A stretch of DNA of 64,000 bases, taken from contig NZ_JAOANI010000015.1 in the NCBI RefSeq assembly GCF_025318105.1, forward strand, positions 372,001-436,000. Direction: 5' to 3'. The position numbers were made by a program, and so were the translations under genes. Numbering within the stretch: position 1 is the stretch's first letter; each line of letters opens with the position of its first letter. Shown in pieces: positions 9,578 through 18,703 of the stretch. Below the pieces are notes generated by a model. That model was not told where the DNA came from. It ran no database searches and saw only the letters and a program-made list of their open reading frames with translations. The stretch is from Venatoribacter pacificus. Its GTDB lineage: Bacteria > Pseudomonadota > Gammaproteobacteria > Pseudomonadales > Oceanobacteraceae.

Positions 9578-9608
9578 AAAAACGCCCGGCGCTCCCGGGC
9601 GTTTTTTT
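9578..9608. terminator. Bidirectional rho-independent terminator
   Basis: A CGCCCGG/CCGGGCG stem with a 5-nt loop is flanked by an A-run on the left and seven T on the right. It can terminate both the lipoprotein gene (plus) and rep (minus), which converge here. Confidence 0.85.
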
Positions 9609-9623
9609 GTTGGCTCTTACCTG

Positions 9624-11651
9624 TCAGAAATCGGCCAGCATATTACGCAGACTGGACAGGGTTTCCTGGCCACGCTGCTTCTGCTCTTCCGCCGAGGTTT
9701 CGGTTTTACCTTCCCAGACGATATCGTCCGCCGGCAGCTCATCGAGGAAGCGCGAATGGGTGGTGTCCATCGCTTCACCAAACTGGCGGCGCTTGCCGGC
9801 ATAGGTGAGGGTGAGGGTACGCTTGGCGCGGGTAATACCCACGTACATCAGGCGCCGCTCTTCTTCGATGGTGTCGGCCTCGATGCTGTTGCGGTGCGGC
9901 ATCAGTTCTTCTTCCATCCCCATGATGTACACATGCGGAAACTCCAGACCTTTGGAGGCGTGCAGGGTCATCAGCTGCACCTGGTCAGCGTCGTCTTCTT
10001 TTTCCTGCTGTTCCATCATGTCGCGCAGAATCAGCCGGGATACGGCATCTTCGATGGTGCATTCGTCGCCCAGCTCTTCCGCCTTGCTGATCATTTTGCT
10101 GATCGAATCCACCAGGAACCAGACGTTCTTCATGCGCCGCTCGGCCTGGTTCGGCGTACCTGAGTTCTGCAGCAGATAACTTTCGTAATCAATATCGCTG
10201 ATCATTTCTTTCACCGCGGCGACCGGATCATCGGTATAAGCGTTGCGGGTAATGCCTTCCAGCCAGTGACCAAAACGGCGCAGACGATCAAGCGCTTTTG
10301 GCATCAGCTGTTGTTCGAGACCCATTTCGGTGGTCGCCGCCATCATTGATATGCCACGCATGGCGGAATATTCGCCCAGTTTCTCAATGGTGGTCGGGCC
10401 GATTTCGCGGCGCGGTGTGTTAATCACCCGCAGAAACGCGGCGTCATCGGTCGGGTTAATCAGCAGTCGCAGGTAACCCATGATGTCTTTGATTTCGTTA
10501 CGGCCGAAAAACGACTGGCCGCCGCTGATTTTGTACGGCACCTGATACGCCTGCAGCTTCATCTCGATATTGCGCGACTGGTGATTACCACGATACAGCA
10601 CGGCAAAGTCGCGGTAGCCGCAGCCATAGCGCAGACGGCGTTCAACAATTTCGGTGGCGATGCGCTCAGCTTCCACGTCGTCATTGCGGCATTTGAGGAT
10701 TTTGATCGGGTCACCGTAGCCCATATCGGACCACAGTTTCTTTTCAAATTCGTGCGGGTTGTTGTCGATCACCCGGTTGGCGGCATTCAGGATCAGGCCG
10801 GTGGAGCGATAGTTCTGCTCCAGCTTAACGATTTTCAGCGTCGGGAAGTCTTTCTTCAGCAGCGACAGGTTTTCCGGACGCGCCCCCCGCCAAGCATAGA
10901 TTGACTGATCGTCATCGCCTACCACGGTCAGGCCGGTACGGTGACCAACCAGCAACTTAACCATCTCGTACTGACTGGTGTTGGTGTCCTGATACTCATC
11001 CACCAGCAGGTAACGGATTTTTTTCTGCCAGCGCGTGAGTACATCAGGATGATCGCGGAACAGTATGGTGGGCACCATGATCAGATCGTCAAAATCGACG
11101 GCGTTATACGCTTTAAGCATGCGCTGATACACGCTGTAGGTCTGGGCAATCAGCAGATCCTGTGGCGTAGACGCTACTTTGATGGCGTGCTCGGGGGTGA
11201 TCAGGTCGTTTTTCAGGTTGGAAATGCTGTTCTGCACCAGCTCGATCATATCACCATCGTCGCCGTGCTCACGGTGCATCACGTCGCGGATAATGCCTTT
11301 GCAGTCATCCTGATCAAGGATCGAGAAGCCACTTTTATACCCCGCCGCGGTCAGTTCATGGCGGATGATGTTCAGGCCGAGGTTGTGGAACGTGGAAACG
11401 GTCAGGCCTTTGGCACCGCCCTTACCGACCAGCGACATCACCCGCTCTTTCATCTCGCGCGCGGCTTTGTTGGTAAAGGTTACCGCGGCAATGTGGTACG
11501 ACTTGATACCACACACACCAATCAGATAAGCGATCTTACGGGTAATCACCGAGGTTTTGCCGGACCCGGCACCGGCCAGCACCAGCAGCGGGCCATCCAC
11601 ATACTTGGCGGCTTCTTTCTGGCGGGGATTGAGCTGACTTAAATCGACCAC
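9624..11651 (-). CDS. rep: ATP-dependent DNA helicase Rep
   Basis: A superfamily 1A 3'-5' helicase, about 675 residues, the usual Rep length. It helps replication forks pass nucleoprotein blocks and supports restart. Visible motifs in order: Q-motif LNPRQKEA, Walker A GAGSGKT, AVTFTNKAAREM, Walker B DEYQDTN, motif III GDDDQSIYAWRGA, LEQNYRST, motif V LMTLHASKGLEF and motif VI MYVGITRAKR. I prefer the GTG at 11651: AGAGAGGTAA lies just upstream, and the protein then begins VVDLSQLNPRQ, close to known Rep starts. An in-frame ATG at 11678 would add nine residues but has no ribosome-binding site. Monocistronic, convergent with the lipoprotein gene. Confidence 0.92.
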   Translation of the reverse strand: MVDLSQLNPRQKEAAKYVDGPLLVLAGAGSGKTSVITRKIAYLIGVCGIKSYHIAAVTFTNKAAREMKERVMSLVGKGGAKGLTVSTFHNLGLNIIRHELTAAGYKSGFSILDQDDCKGIIRDVMHREHGDDGDMIELVQNSISNLKNDLITPEHAIKVASTPQDLLIAQTYSVYQRMLKAYNAVDFDDLIMVPTILFRDHPDVLTRWQKKIRYLLVDEYQDTNTSQYEMVKLLVGHRTGLTVVGDDDQSIYAWRGARPENLSLLKKDFPTLKIVKLEQNYRSTGLILNAANRVIDNNPHEFEKKLWSDMGYGDPIKILKCRNDDVEAERIATEIVERRLRYGCGYRDFAVLYRGNHQSRNIEMKLQAYQVPYKISGGQSFFGRNEIKDIMGYLRLLINPTDDAAFLRVINTPRREIGPTTIEKLGEYSAMRGISMMAATTEMGLEQQLMPKALDRLRRFGHWLEGITRNAYTDDPVAAVKEMISDIDYESYLLQNSGTPNQAERRMKNVWFLVDSISKMISKAEELGDECTIEDAVSRLILRDMMEQQEKEDDADQVQLMTLHASKGLEFPHVYIMGMEEELMPHRNSIEADTIEEERRLMYVGITRAKRTLTLTYAGKRRQFGEAMDTTHSRFLDELPADDIVWEGKTETSAEEQKQRGQETLSSLRNMLADF

Positions 11652-11978
11652 GGGCTTACCTCTCTGACGGGCGGGCATTCTAACAGCTCAGCGGGTGGTT
11701 GGAATCCGCAGCGACACAACAGTCACGCACAGTCACAGCCTTTCAACAGCGACAACACCTTAATTCAGGTACGCAAGTCTTTGTCCGGGAAGGATATTTT
11801 TTCCTGCACAAAACGAGACATGCAGCCCGAAATGTCCTATATATGAACACTGATTATTAAAAGAAATGGTTATGGATAGCGTCGTATTTTGCCATTCAGG
11901 CAGCGGTACGGGGCGTCACAAAACCGGGCGTCGCCTATAGGGCAGACACATTACCAGATCTAATTCAGTTCGGGTTTT
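11652..11978. other. Intergenic region between rep and the EAL gene
   Basis: A divergent spacer of about 330 bp. It contains an AT-rich patch around 11835-11865 (CTATATATGAACACTGATTATT) broken into short TA-rich steps that could hold promoters for the EAL gene. A GC-rich leader follows at 11880-11945. Because the gene downstream degrades c-di-GMP I looked for a GEMM riboswitch core and did not find one. No small gene is supported. Confidence 0.4.
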
Positions 11979-13613
11979 ATGGAATTCTCACCACAACAAT
12001 CCAGGCTCAACCTGTTGGTTTTGAGTACTTGCGAACAACGCTTAGGCGACCTGCGACTATGGCTGAACAACAGCAGGAGCCAGGATGCCGTTGTGCCGGA
12101 TTACCTGTTGATGGATCCGCACACAACCTCCACGGAGCCGCCCCTTAGTCCGCACTGGCAAGCCGTAGTGCTGTTAATTGACCATATTGCTCCGCAGCAT
12201 CTGCAATGGCTTGCACAGCTGCCAGTGCAACTTCCTTTTCTGATCATATCCACCGCCGAGCACCGCCAATACTTACCTCAGTCCGGGCACTGGCTGGCGC
12301 TGAACGATTTCAGCCGTCATCGGTTTTTTCAGAGTTTTAAACCTCTGCAACTGCAATTACGCAGCGACATTCCGGCACCGCTGCAACGTAATGAATTTTT
12401 CCGCAGTCTGCGACAGCAACTGACAGGCAACGAGCAGGCTCTTTACCTGCAGGTTTTACAGTGCCGCTGGTTGCGCAATAACCGCGAGCCGCACACATGG
12501 CAGCAGCGCGAAGACATCCAGCAGGAGTTTGAACGCACCATCAGCCTGCGTGCTCCCGCCGGTGCGATTGTCGGCCGTATTCTCGACGATCAACTGATCG
12601 TTATCAGTGATAACTACTACCAGCTACAGGCCGACTGGCTGCCATTGCAACCGGACGACGATGAACGGCCGTGGGTGGTGTATTACAGCTCACCGCTGTG
12701 CATCAATGACTTTGCCGCCCTGAGCGCGGTACTGCAGGAAGGCGTACAGCAGATCGCACGCGAACGGCTGGTGCAGGAGTCGCAGTTTGAATGGCGCCAG
12801 CAGGACACCAGCCTCAGTCTGCTGGATGGGATGCACCTGGCATTGCAGCGCGATGAGTTCTACCTCGAATATCAGCCTCAGTTTGACAGCCGCAGCGGCG
12901 CGCTGGTCGGTGCCGAAGCGCTGATGCGCTGGCGTCATCCGACATTAGGGGTTATCCCGCCCACGGTGTTTATTCAGGAAGCGGAAAACGCCGGACTCAT
13001 TCAGGCGCTGGGACAGTGGGCGCTGCGCGAAACCGCCAAAGCCTGGTGTCAATTGCAGAAGCTGCTGGAGCAGCCGTTACGAATGGCGGTGAATGTCTCT
13101 TTTCCGGAGGTCGCCGATCCCAGCTACGCCCAACAGGTCATCGACCTGCTCGACCAGGTTGGCATGCCGCCACAATATCTGGAGCTGGAATTAACCGAAA
13201 CCGCGATGATGCGTGATGCCAGCGTCTCATTACTGAATCTGCGCCAGCTGAAAGCGGTGGGGATACACATTGTGCTGGATGACTTCGGCACCGGCTTCTC
13301 GTCGTTATCACATTTAAGCGACCTGCCGCTCACCGGTATCAAACTCGACCGGGCGTTTGTCTCGCCATTGCCTGATCATGGCCCGCAGACTCATATCGTC
13401 ACGACGATGCTTGAGCTGGCCAAAAAGCTGCGGCTGGAAACCACCGCCGAAGGGGTTGAAGACCATGCTTGTCTGGAAGTGATAAGGCATCTGGGCTGCG
13501 ACCGCATTCAGGGTTACATCTACGCCCAGCCTCTGCCGTTGGAAGAATTGATCAGCCAGGCCCGACAGGGCTTCAAAACCAATTCCGACTTTAATCAGGG
13601 GCGGCTGTTCTGA
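11979..13613 (+). CDS. EAL-domain c-di-GMP phosphodiesterase with degenerate GGDEF
   Basis: A 544-residue cytoplasmic protein in three parts. Residues 1-125 look like a receiver-type alpha/beta fold without the usual phospho-acceptor signature. Residues 135-270 resemble a GGDEF domain in which the signature is replaced by LDDQL (202-206), so it should not make c-di-GMP. Residues 285-535 are an EAL domain with the metal and catalytic signatures present: EAL at 313-315, NVS, ELELTE, DDFGTG (434-439), IKLDR and AEGVE. It is therefore probably an active phosphodiesterase yielding pGpG, lowering c-di-GMP and favouring motility. The order recalls FimX-like proteins. It overlaps the small convergent gene at 13595 by 19 bp. 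Confidence 0.85.
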   Translation: MEFSPQQSRLNLLVLSTCEQRLGDLRLWLNNSRSQDAVVPDYLLMDPHTTSTEPPLSPHWQAVVLLIDHIAPQHLQWLAQLPVQLPFLIISTAEHRQYLPQSGHWLALNDFSRHRFFQSFKPLQLQLRSDIPAPLQRNEFFRSLRQQLTGNEQALYLQVLQCRWLRNNREPHTWQQREDIQQEFERTISLRAPAGAIVGRILDDQLIVISDNYYQLQADWLPLQPDDDERPWVVYYSSPLCINDFAALSAVLQEGVQQIARERLVQESQFEWRQQDTSLSLLDGMHLALQRDEFYLEYQPQFDSRSGALVGAEALMRWRHPTLGVIPPTVFIQEAENAGLIQALGQWALRETAKAWCQLQKLLEQPLRMAVNVSFPEVADPSYAQQVIDLLDQVGMPPQYLELELTETAMMRDASVSLLNLRQLKAVGIHIVLDDFGTGFSSLSHLSDLPLTGIKLDRAFVSPLPDHGPQTHIVTTMLELAKKLRLETTAEGVEDHACLEVIRHLGCDRIQGYIYAQPLPLEELISQARQGFKTNSDFNQGRLF

Positions 13614-13759
13614 GGCTGCGAAGACGGCTCAGCCGGGCTGTCTTTAGGGCCGAAAAAGGCCTCGCCATCAAATGGGTTCTCGGTATTCAGGTGGTAATAA
13701 ACCATTCCCCCTACCGCTACACCCACCACCAGCAAGAAGATGATCAACTGCTTTTCCAT
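13595..13759 (-). CDS. Small single-pass membrane protein, 54 aa
   Basis: A short open frame of 54 codons from ATG 13759 to TGA 13595. Residues 4-22 are strongly hydrophobic (LIIFLLVVGVAVGG core), after a short Met-Glu-Lys-Gln start. A hydrophilic Pro/Ser/Asp-rich tail follows (NPFDGEAFFGPKD, then SPAEPSSQPQ). The hydrophobic-then-polar layout is hard to get by chance and resembles many real small membrane proteins. Ribosome binding is weak (AAGAA). It lies just downstream of comM in the same direction and overlaps the end of the EAL gene. Function unknown; not proven to be expressed. Confidence 0.5.
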   Translation of the reverse strand: MEKQLIIFLLVVGVAVGGMVYYHLNTENPFDGEAFFGPKDSPAEPSSQPQNSRP

Positions 13760-13845
13760 AATATTGATTCTTATTTATAGCGTTAATGACAGTGTGGCAG
13801 ATACTGGCACCTGTGCAAATAACGCACAAATCCGTATCTGCCCCC

Positions 13846-15360
13846 CTACCCCTGACGATAACGATCCAGTGTGCGATAACCCAGCGCCTCCAGCAGATGC
13901 GCCCGGCCAATGGTTGGCTGCGCATCCAGATCGGCGATGGTACGGGCAATATTCAGCAAGCGATGGTAACCGCGCGCCGACAGCTGCAGACGCTCGATGG
14001 CCATCAGCAGCCAGTGCTGGTCTTCCTCACTCAGAGCACAAACCCGCTCGCGCAGACTGGCGCTGAGTCCGGCATTGGCACAGTCCTGACGCTGTTGCTG
14101 AATGGCCTGCGCAGCCATAACCCGTTGCTGCACTACGGCACTGCTCTCGCCCGGCGGCGCCTGTTGCAATAAAGCCGTAGGAATGGGCGGCACTTCAACA
14201 TGCAGATCAATGCGGTCGAGCAGCGGCCCGGAGGTCTGCCCCTGATAACGGCGGATCTGCTCCTGGGTGCAATGGCAACGCCCGGACGGATCACCAAAAT
14301 AACCACAGGGACAAGGGTTCATCGCTGCAATCAGCTGGAAACGTGCCGGATAGGTTATTGAACGATTGGCACGGCTGATAACAATACGTCCGCTTTCCAG
14401 CGGTTCACGCAGCACATCCAGTACTTTGCGGCTGAATTCCGGCAGCTCATCCAGAAACAGCACCCCACCATGGGCCAGCGAGATTTCTCCGGGCTTGGGG
14501 GTTGTGCCGCCACCGACCAGCGCCACTCCGGAAGCCGTATGGTGCGGCGCGCGAAAAGGCCGCACACGCCATTGATCCTGCCACTGCGACGGCTGGCTGC
14601 TGATGGAATAAATCGACGCCGACACCAGCGCCTCCTCTTCACTCATGGGCGGTAAAATACCGGGCAGACGACTGGCGAGCATGGTTTTGCCGGTGCCCGG
14701 CGGGCCGATAAACAACAGGTTGTGTTGCCCGGCAGCAGCAATTTCCAGTGCCCGCCGCGCCTGTGGCTGCCCCCGCACATCACTCAGATCGGCCAGCTCT
14801 GCCGCCCGGATGGCGCGTACCGTTCCGGCCGTGACCGCAGTTAACGTCTGCTGCCCATGCAGATAAGCGGTCACCTCCAGCAGATTGGCTGCGCTGCGGA
14901 ATTCTCCCTGCGAGCAAAGCGCCGCTTCGGCGGCGTTGGCAATCGGCAACACCAGCACGTGATCCGCCCGTGCGCATTGCAACGCGCAGGGCAAAACACC
15001 GGGTACCGGCTGTAATTCTCCGCCCAGACTCAGCTCGCCGATAAATTCATGACCATCCAGAGCGGTGGCCGGAATCTGGCCAGAAGCCGCAAGAATGCCC
15101 AGCGCGATGGCCAGATCATAACGGCCACCTTCTTTTGGCAGATCGGCAGGAGACAAATTGATGGTGATGCGTTTGGCAGGAAATTCAAACTGCGCGTTCA
15201 TCAGCGCGGAACGCACACGGTCTTTGCTTTCTTTAACGGCGGTTTCCGGTAATCCCACCAGACTGAGCGACGGCAGGCCGCTGGACAGATGCACCTCAAC
15301 AATGACCGGCGGCGCATCAATACCCAGCTGCGCGCGGGTGTATACGCGGGCTAACGACAT
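13846..15360 (-). CDS. comM: ComM/YifB family AAA+ ATPase (Mg-chelatase-like)
   Basis: A 504-residue protein of the YifB/ComM family, a hexameric branch-migration helicase that extends homologous integration of imported single-stranded DNA during natural transformation. The N-terminal Lon-protease-like fold (ChlI domain) is seen in VEVHLSSGLPSLSLVGLPETAVKESKDR. Then come Walker A GPPGTGKT (about 220), Walker B GGVLFLDELPEF, sensor region AAMNPCPCGYFGD with the cysteine cluster CPCG...CHC, and the C-terminal Mg-chelatase domain. ATG at 15360 has AGGA upstream and gives the family start MSLARVYTRA; the TTG two codons earlier is not needed. Suggests, but does not prove, competence in this organism. 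Confidence 0.93.
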   Translation of the reverse strand: MSLARVYTRAQLGIDAPPVIVEVHLSSGLPSLSLVGLPETAVKESKDRVRSALMNAQFEFPAKRITINLSPADLPKEGGRYDLAIALGILAASGQIPATALDGHEFIGELSLGGELQPVPGVLPCALQCARADHVLVLPIANAAEAALCSQGEFRSAANLLEVTAYLHGQQTLTAVTAGTVRAIRAAELADLSDVRGQPQARRALEIAAAGQHNLLFIGPPGTGKTMLASRLPGILPPMSEEEALVSASIYSISSQPSQWQDQWRVRPFRAPHHTASGVALVGGGTTPKPGEISLAHGGVLFLDELPEFSRKVLDVLREPLESGRIVISRANRSITYPARFQLIAAMNPCPCGYFGDPSGRCHCTQEQIRRYQGQTSGPLLDRIDLHVEVPPIPTALLQQAPPGESSAVVQQRVMAAQAIQQQRQDCANAGLSASLRERVCALSEEDQHWLLMAIERLQLSARGYHRLLNIARTIADLDAQPTIGRAHLLEALGYRTLDRYRQG

Positions 15361-15504
15361 AAGCAATCCTTTGCTGTACGGCTGAAACCTCAGGGTAATG
15401 CAAAGTTGTGCAATTGCCTATGCGCAGAGAAAAGACAGCCGCGTTACGAACAGCCGTCACATAAGAAGCTAAAATAGCTGCACATGAATTTGTTGGAACG
15501 GCCT

Positions 15505-18192
15505 ATGTCAGTCAGCTCCCCCCTATCACACCGATTATCTCTGGGCCTGTTGTTGGCCATGTTGCTAAGCCTTGTTCTCAGTGCCTGCGGAGGCAGCAGT
15601 GGCAGCAGCAACCCGACAGCCACGTACTCGTTATCGGGCCAACTGAGCATTGCCACCGGTATCGTCACCGATTCCGATATCAACGATATCTACGCGCCTT
15701 ACATCAGCAATGATGACCCCACCAACCCGCAGCTGTTGAGCAACCTGACCACCGTTCAGGGCTTCGCCTCGGCCAGAGCAACCAACAGCACGGTATCAGG
15801 AGACAGTGCATCGGAACGCTATGCCGACAGCGCAGACCGCGACGATTACTTTAAGGCCAGTCTGCAAGCGGGGCAGACCCTCCGCCTGCAGGTGGTCGAC
15901 CTGACCTACTTTTATAGTGGCGAGGGCTATCACGGCGATCTTGATCTGTTTCTCGCCGAAGCAACCCCAAACGCTGAAGGGGATTATATTCTGGCAGACT
16001 CATCCCAGCTGGGCCCGGTGGATGGTGCTGCCGCAGCGTTTGAAGAGGTCACGGTTCCGGCCGACGGCGACTACCTGATTAACGTCTACGCCTATTCCGG
16101 TATTTCCAAATACGTGCTGCAGATTCTGCCTGCCAGTACATCCGCATCCGCACACCGAATGGATGACTTTGTTACCGACGAAATCATTGTGAAAGCCAAA
16201 GCCGGCAGCAGCCTCAGCGCCCAGGCCCGTAATGCGGGTTTAAGCACCGCGCTCACTCCTGTGGCCCTGAACCAGCTGAAAGCCGCATCGACAACCGATC
16301 CGGACCAACCGCAGCTGCTCAGCCTTAACCGCAGCAGCGCCCGCTTGAGCGCTGGCAGTGCTGAGCCCGATCTCCTGCGTGCTTTCAGCGAGACGCTGTA
16401 TAACAAACGCCAGACCCTGATCGACAGCAAGCGCCTGCGCCAGCAGGAAGGTATCGAATACGCCGAGCCCAATTACATCCGTAAAGTGCAGGCCACGGCC
16501 AACGATCCTTACTACCGCTACCAGTGGCACTACCCCGCCATTAACCTGCCGCAGGCCTGGGATCTGAGTAAGGGTGACGGTGTCACCGTGGCGGTCATCG
16601 ATACCGGTGTGTATCTGGCCCATCCGGATCTGAGTGGTCAGCTGATTACGGGCTATGACTTTATTGCTAACAGAGACAGTGCGCGCGATGGCAATGGCAT
16701 TGATAACAACCCTGATGACCCCGGCGACGACGATATTCCCGGTGCCAGCTCATGGCATGGTACCCATGTCGCCGGAACCGTGGCAGCAGCAAGCAATAAC
16801 GGCATTGGCGGCGCCGGTGTCGCCTGGAACGCGAAGATCATGCCGCTGCGCGTGCTGGGTAAAAATGGCGGCACCTCCTATGACATTATTCAGGCCGTGC
16901 GTTATGCCGCCCGGTTAAGCAATGACAGCAATACACTGCCAGCCCAAAAAGCCGATGTGATTAACCTCAGCCTCGGCGGTTACAGTTCATCCGCAGCGGA
17001 GCAGTCGGTGTATGCCGCCGCCCGTAATGCCGGGGTAATTATTGTTGCTGCTGCCGGCAACGAAGCAACCGCCACGCCATTTTATCCGGCGGCCTATCCG
17101 GAAGTAATTTCTGTCAGCGCCACCAACTATCAGGGGACGCTGGCCAGCTACTCCAACTTTGGCAACAGCATCAGCGTTGCCGCTCCTGGTGGAGAGCTGG
17201 GTAATGACGATAACCGCGACGGCAAGAAGGATGGCGTGTTCAGTACCGTGGCCGATGACAGCAGCGGCTCACGCCAACCCAGTTATGACTTGTATCAAGG
17301 AACCTCCATGGCCAGCCCGCATGTCGCCGGGGTGATTGCGCTGATGAAATCCGCCTATCCGGCGCTGTCCGCCAGCGATGTCGATCAGTTATTGCAGAGC
17401 TGCGCCATCACTCATAAAGCCACCAGCTGCAACCGCGACAACCAGCTGGGTTATGGTCAGATTGATGCCTACCGCGCGGTCAGCGAAGCGCTGAAGCTGG
17501 CCAATGGTGGTACCTTGCCACCGCGCCCGGTGGCATTACAGTCTTCTCCGGCGGAACTGGTGTTTGGCAGTGACAGCAGCCTCAGCTTTACCCTGAGCAA
17601 TGCCGGTGATCTGCAACCGGCACTGCTCAGTGTCAGTGAAGATGCCGACTGGCTGAGCATTACTGCGGCCAGCACCGACGACAAAGGGCTGGGCAGCTAC
17701 AGTGCCAGCGTTAACCGCAGCGGCCTGAGCGATGGCTACTACAACGCCACCATCACCGTCAGCGACGGCAGTAACAGCCTGAGTATTCCGGTGTATATGC
17801 AAAACGGAACGGTCAGCAACAACAGCATGACTCAGCAATATGTTCTGCTGGAAGACAGCGATTGTGTTGAGGAGCAATGTGTTGTCAAAAGCATCGCCGC
17901 GCTCAGCAACGGCCGCTTCAGCTTCAGTGGCATTGCCGCCGGACGTTATCGGCTGCTGGCCGGTTCCGATATTGATGTGGATAACGTGATCTGTCAGGCC
18001 GGTGAAACCTGCGGTGCCTATCCGAGTCTGGGCGCGGAACAGATTATTGAGCTGAATGCGAACCGCAGTGAAGTCAACTTTCTGATTAACCTGAACAGCA
18101 ATCTGGGCAGCAGTAATCAGAGCGCAACCCGCCTCCTGAACCGGCAACTGCCCGCCAGCTCCGGCGAAGCGGGCAAGAGCCCTGCGCCCTGA
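15505..18192 (+). CDS. Subtilisin-family (S8) serine protease lipoprotein
   Basis: An 895-residue exported protease anchored as a lipoprotein: signal with lipobox LSAC followed by GGSSGSS. Residues 30-230 form a beta-rich domain with a DUF/PPC-like pre-peptidase section (DRDDYFKASLQAGQTLRLQV...DGDYLINVYAYSG). About residues 270-340 resemble an inhibitor-like propeptide that ends in GIEYAEPNYIRKV. The S8 domain has Asp 366 (VAVIDTG), His 418 (HGTHVAGT) and Ser 601 (GTSMASPHVAG). A BACON-like beta-sandwich (about 680-765) and a small C-terminal beta-domain follow. An upstream ATG at 15484 would add seven residues; GGAACGG supports 15505. Likely surface or secreted protein degradation. Substrate unknown. 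Confidence 0.9.
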   Translation: MSVSSPLSHRLSLGLLLAMLLSLVLSACGGSSGSSNPTATYSLSGQLSIATGIVTDSDINDIYAPYISNDDPTNPQLLSNLTTVQGFASARATNSTVSGDSASERYADSADRDDYFKASLQAGQTLRLQVVDLTYFYSGEGYHGDLDLFLAEATPNAEGDYILADSSQLGPVDGAAAAFEEVTVPADGDYLINVYAYSGISKYVLQILPASTSASAHRMDDFVTDEIIVKAKAGSSLSAQARNAGLSTALTPVALNQLKAASTTDPDQPQLLSLNRSSARLSAGSAEPDLLRAFSETLYNKRQTLIDSKRLRQQEGIEYAEPNYIRKVQATANDPYYRYQWHYPAINLPQAWDLSKGDGVTVAVIDTGVYLAHPDLSGQLITGYDFIANRDSARDGNGIDNNPDDPGDDDIPGASSWHGTHVAGTVAAASNNGIGGAGVAWNAKIMPLRVLGKNGGTSYDIIQAVRYAARLSNDSNTLPAQKADVINLSLGGYSSSAAEQSVYAAARNAGVIIVAAAGNEATATPFYPAAYPEVISVSATNYQGTLASYSNFGNSISVAAPGGELGNDDNRDGKKDGVFSTVADDSSGSRQPSYDLYQGTSMASPHVAGVIALMKSAYPALSASDVDQLLQSCAITHKATSCNRDNQLGYGQIDAYRAVSEALKLANGGTLPPRPVALQSSPAELVFGSDSSLSFTLSNAGDLQPALLSVSEDADWLSITAASTDDKGLGSYSASVNRSGLSDGYYNATITVSDGSNSLSIPVYMQNGTVSNNSMTQQYVLLEDSDCVEEQCVVKSIAALSNGRFSFSGIAAGRYRLLAGSDIDVDNVICQAGETCGAYPSLGAEQIIELNANRSEVNFLINLNSNLGSSNQSATRLLNRQLPASSGEAGKSPAP

Positions 18193-18270
18193 TAAATGCA
18201 AAGGCGATGTTGCGTCGTTCAGCTACGGTTTAGCCCGCGTTCAGCATACTGACGGTTCTGTACCGGATGG

Positions 18271-18696
18271 ATGTCATGGATGAAAGCACCAGAAAGCACC
18301 CTGCTGTTTTGGACTCTGACAGCATTGCTGATACTCAGCGGCTGCACCGTTTACCCCAGCAAAGTGCCACTGGATCAGGGCTATGCCCGCTGCGAACTGA
18401 TATCACGCCAGCTGGCGCTGAACTATGAGTGGCTGGAGGCTAACACGCATGCCGACCTGTTGCGGGGATTGGGGGATTGTCAGCAAAGCGCTGAAGTGTG
18501 CCTCGGAGCCTACGTGGTGATTGTCGGCGGCTGGACCGCAGGCAGTGCCATTGTCTCCGGCTCTGTTTATCTGGCAGGCAATACTCTTCACTGGCTGGAG
18601 TATCAGGGTCGCTGTAACAACAGTGGATTGCGGCAGCTGATCAAGCGGGCACAGCCACCATTAAAAGCCGCTCCCATGCAGATCAGCCGTTACTGA
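18271..18696 (+). CDS. Small lipoprotein of unknown function
   Basis: A 141-residue predicted lipoprotein with a signal ending LSGC (Cys about residue 25). The mature part has several further cysteines (YARCEL, GDCQQSAEVCLG, GRCNN). It also has a Gly/Ala-rich hydrophobic segment VVIVGGWTAGSAIVSGSVYLAG at about 87-108 that could insert in a membrane or form a glycine-zipper. ATG at 18271 follows a GGATGG; a second ATG lies three codons in. It starts about 80 bp after the protease in the same direction and may share its transcript. I do not recognise the family. Confidence 0.6.
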   Translation: MSWMKAPESTLLFWTLTALLILSGCTVYPSKVPLDQGYARCELISRQLALNYEWLEANTHADLLRGLGDCQQSAEVCLGAYVVIVGGWTAGSAIVSGSVYLAGNTLHWLEYQGRCNNSGLRQLIKRAQPPLKAAPMQISRY

Positions 18697-18703
18697 CGGC
18701 AGG

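Noticed and set aside
11700..11978. c-di-GMP (GEMM) riboswitch before the EAL gene
   Set aside because: The GC-rich leader lacks the conserved GEMM-I core (GGCAAACC...GGGACGCAAAGC); nothing beyond general base composition supports it.
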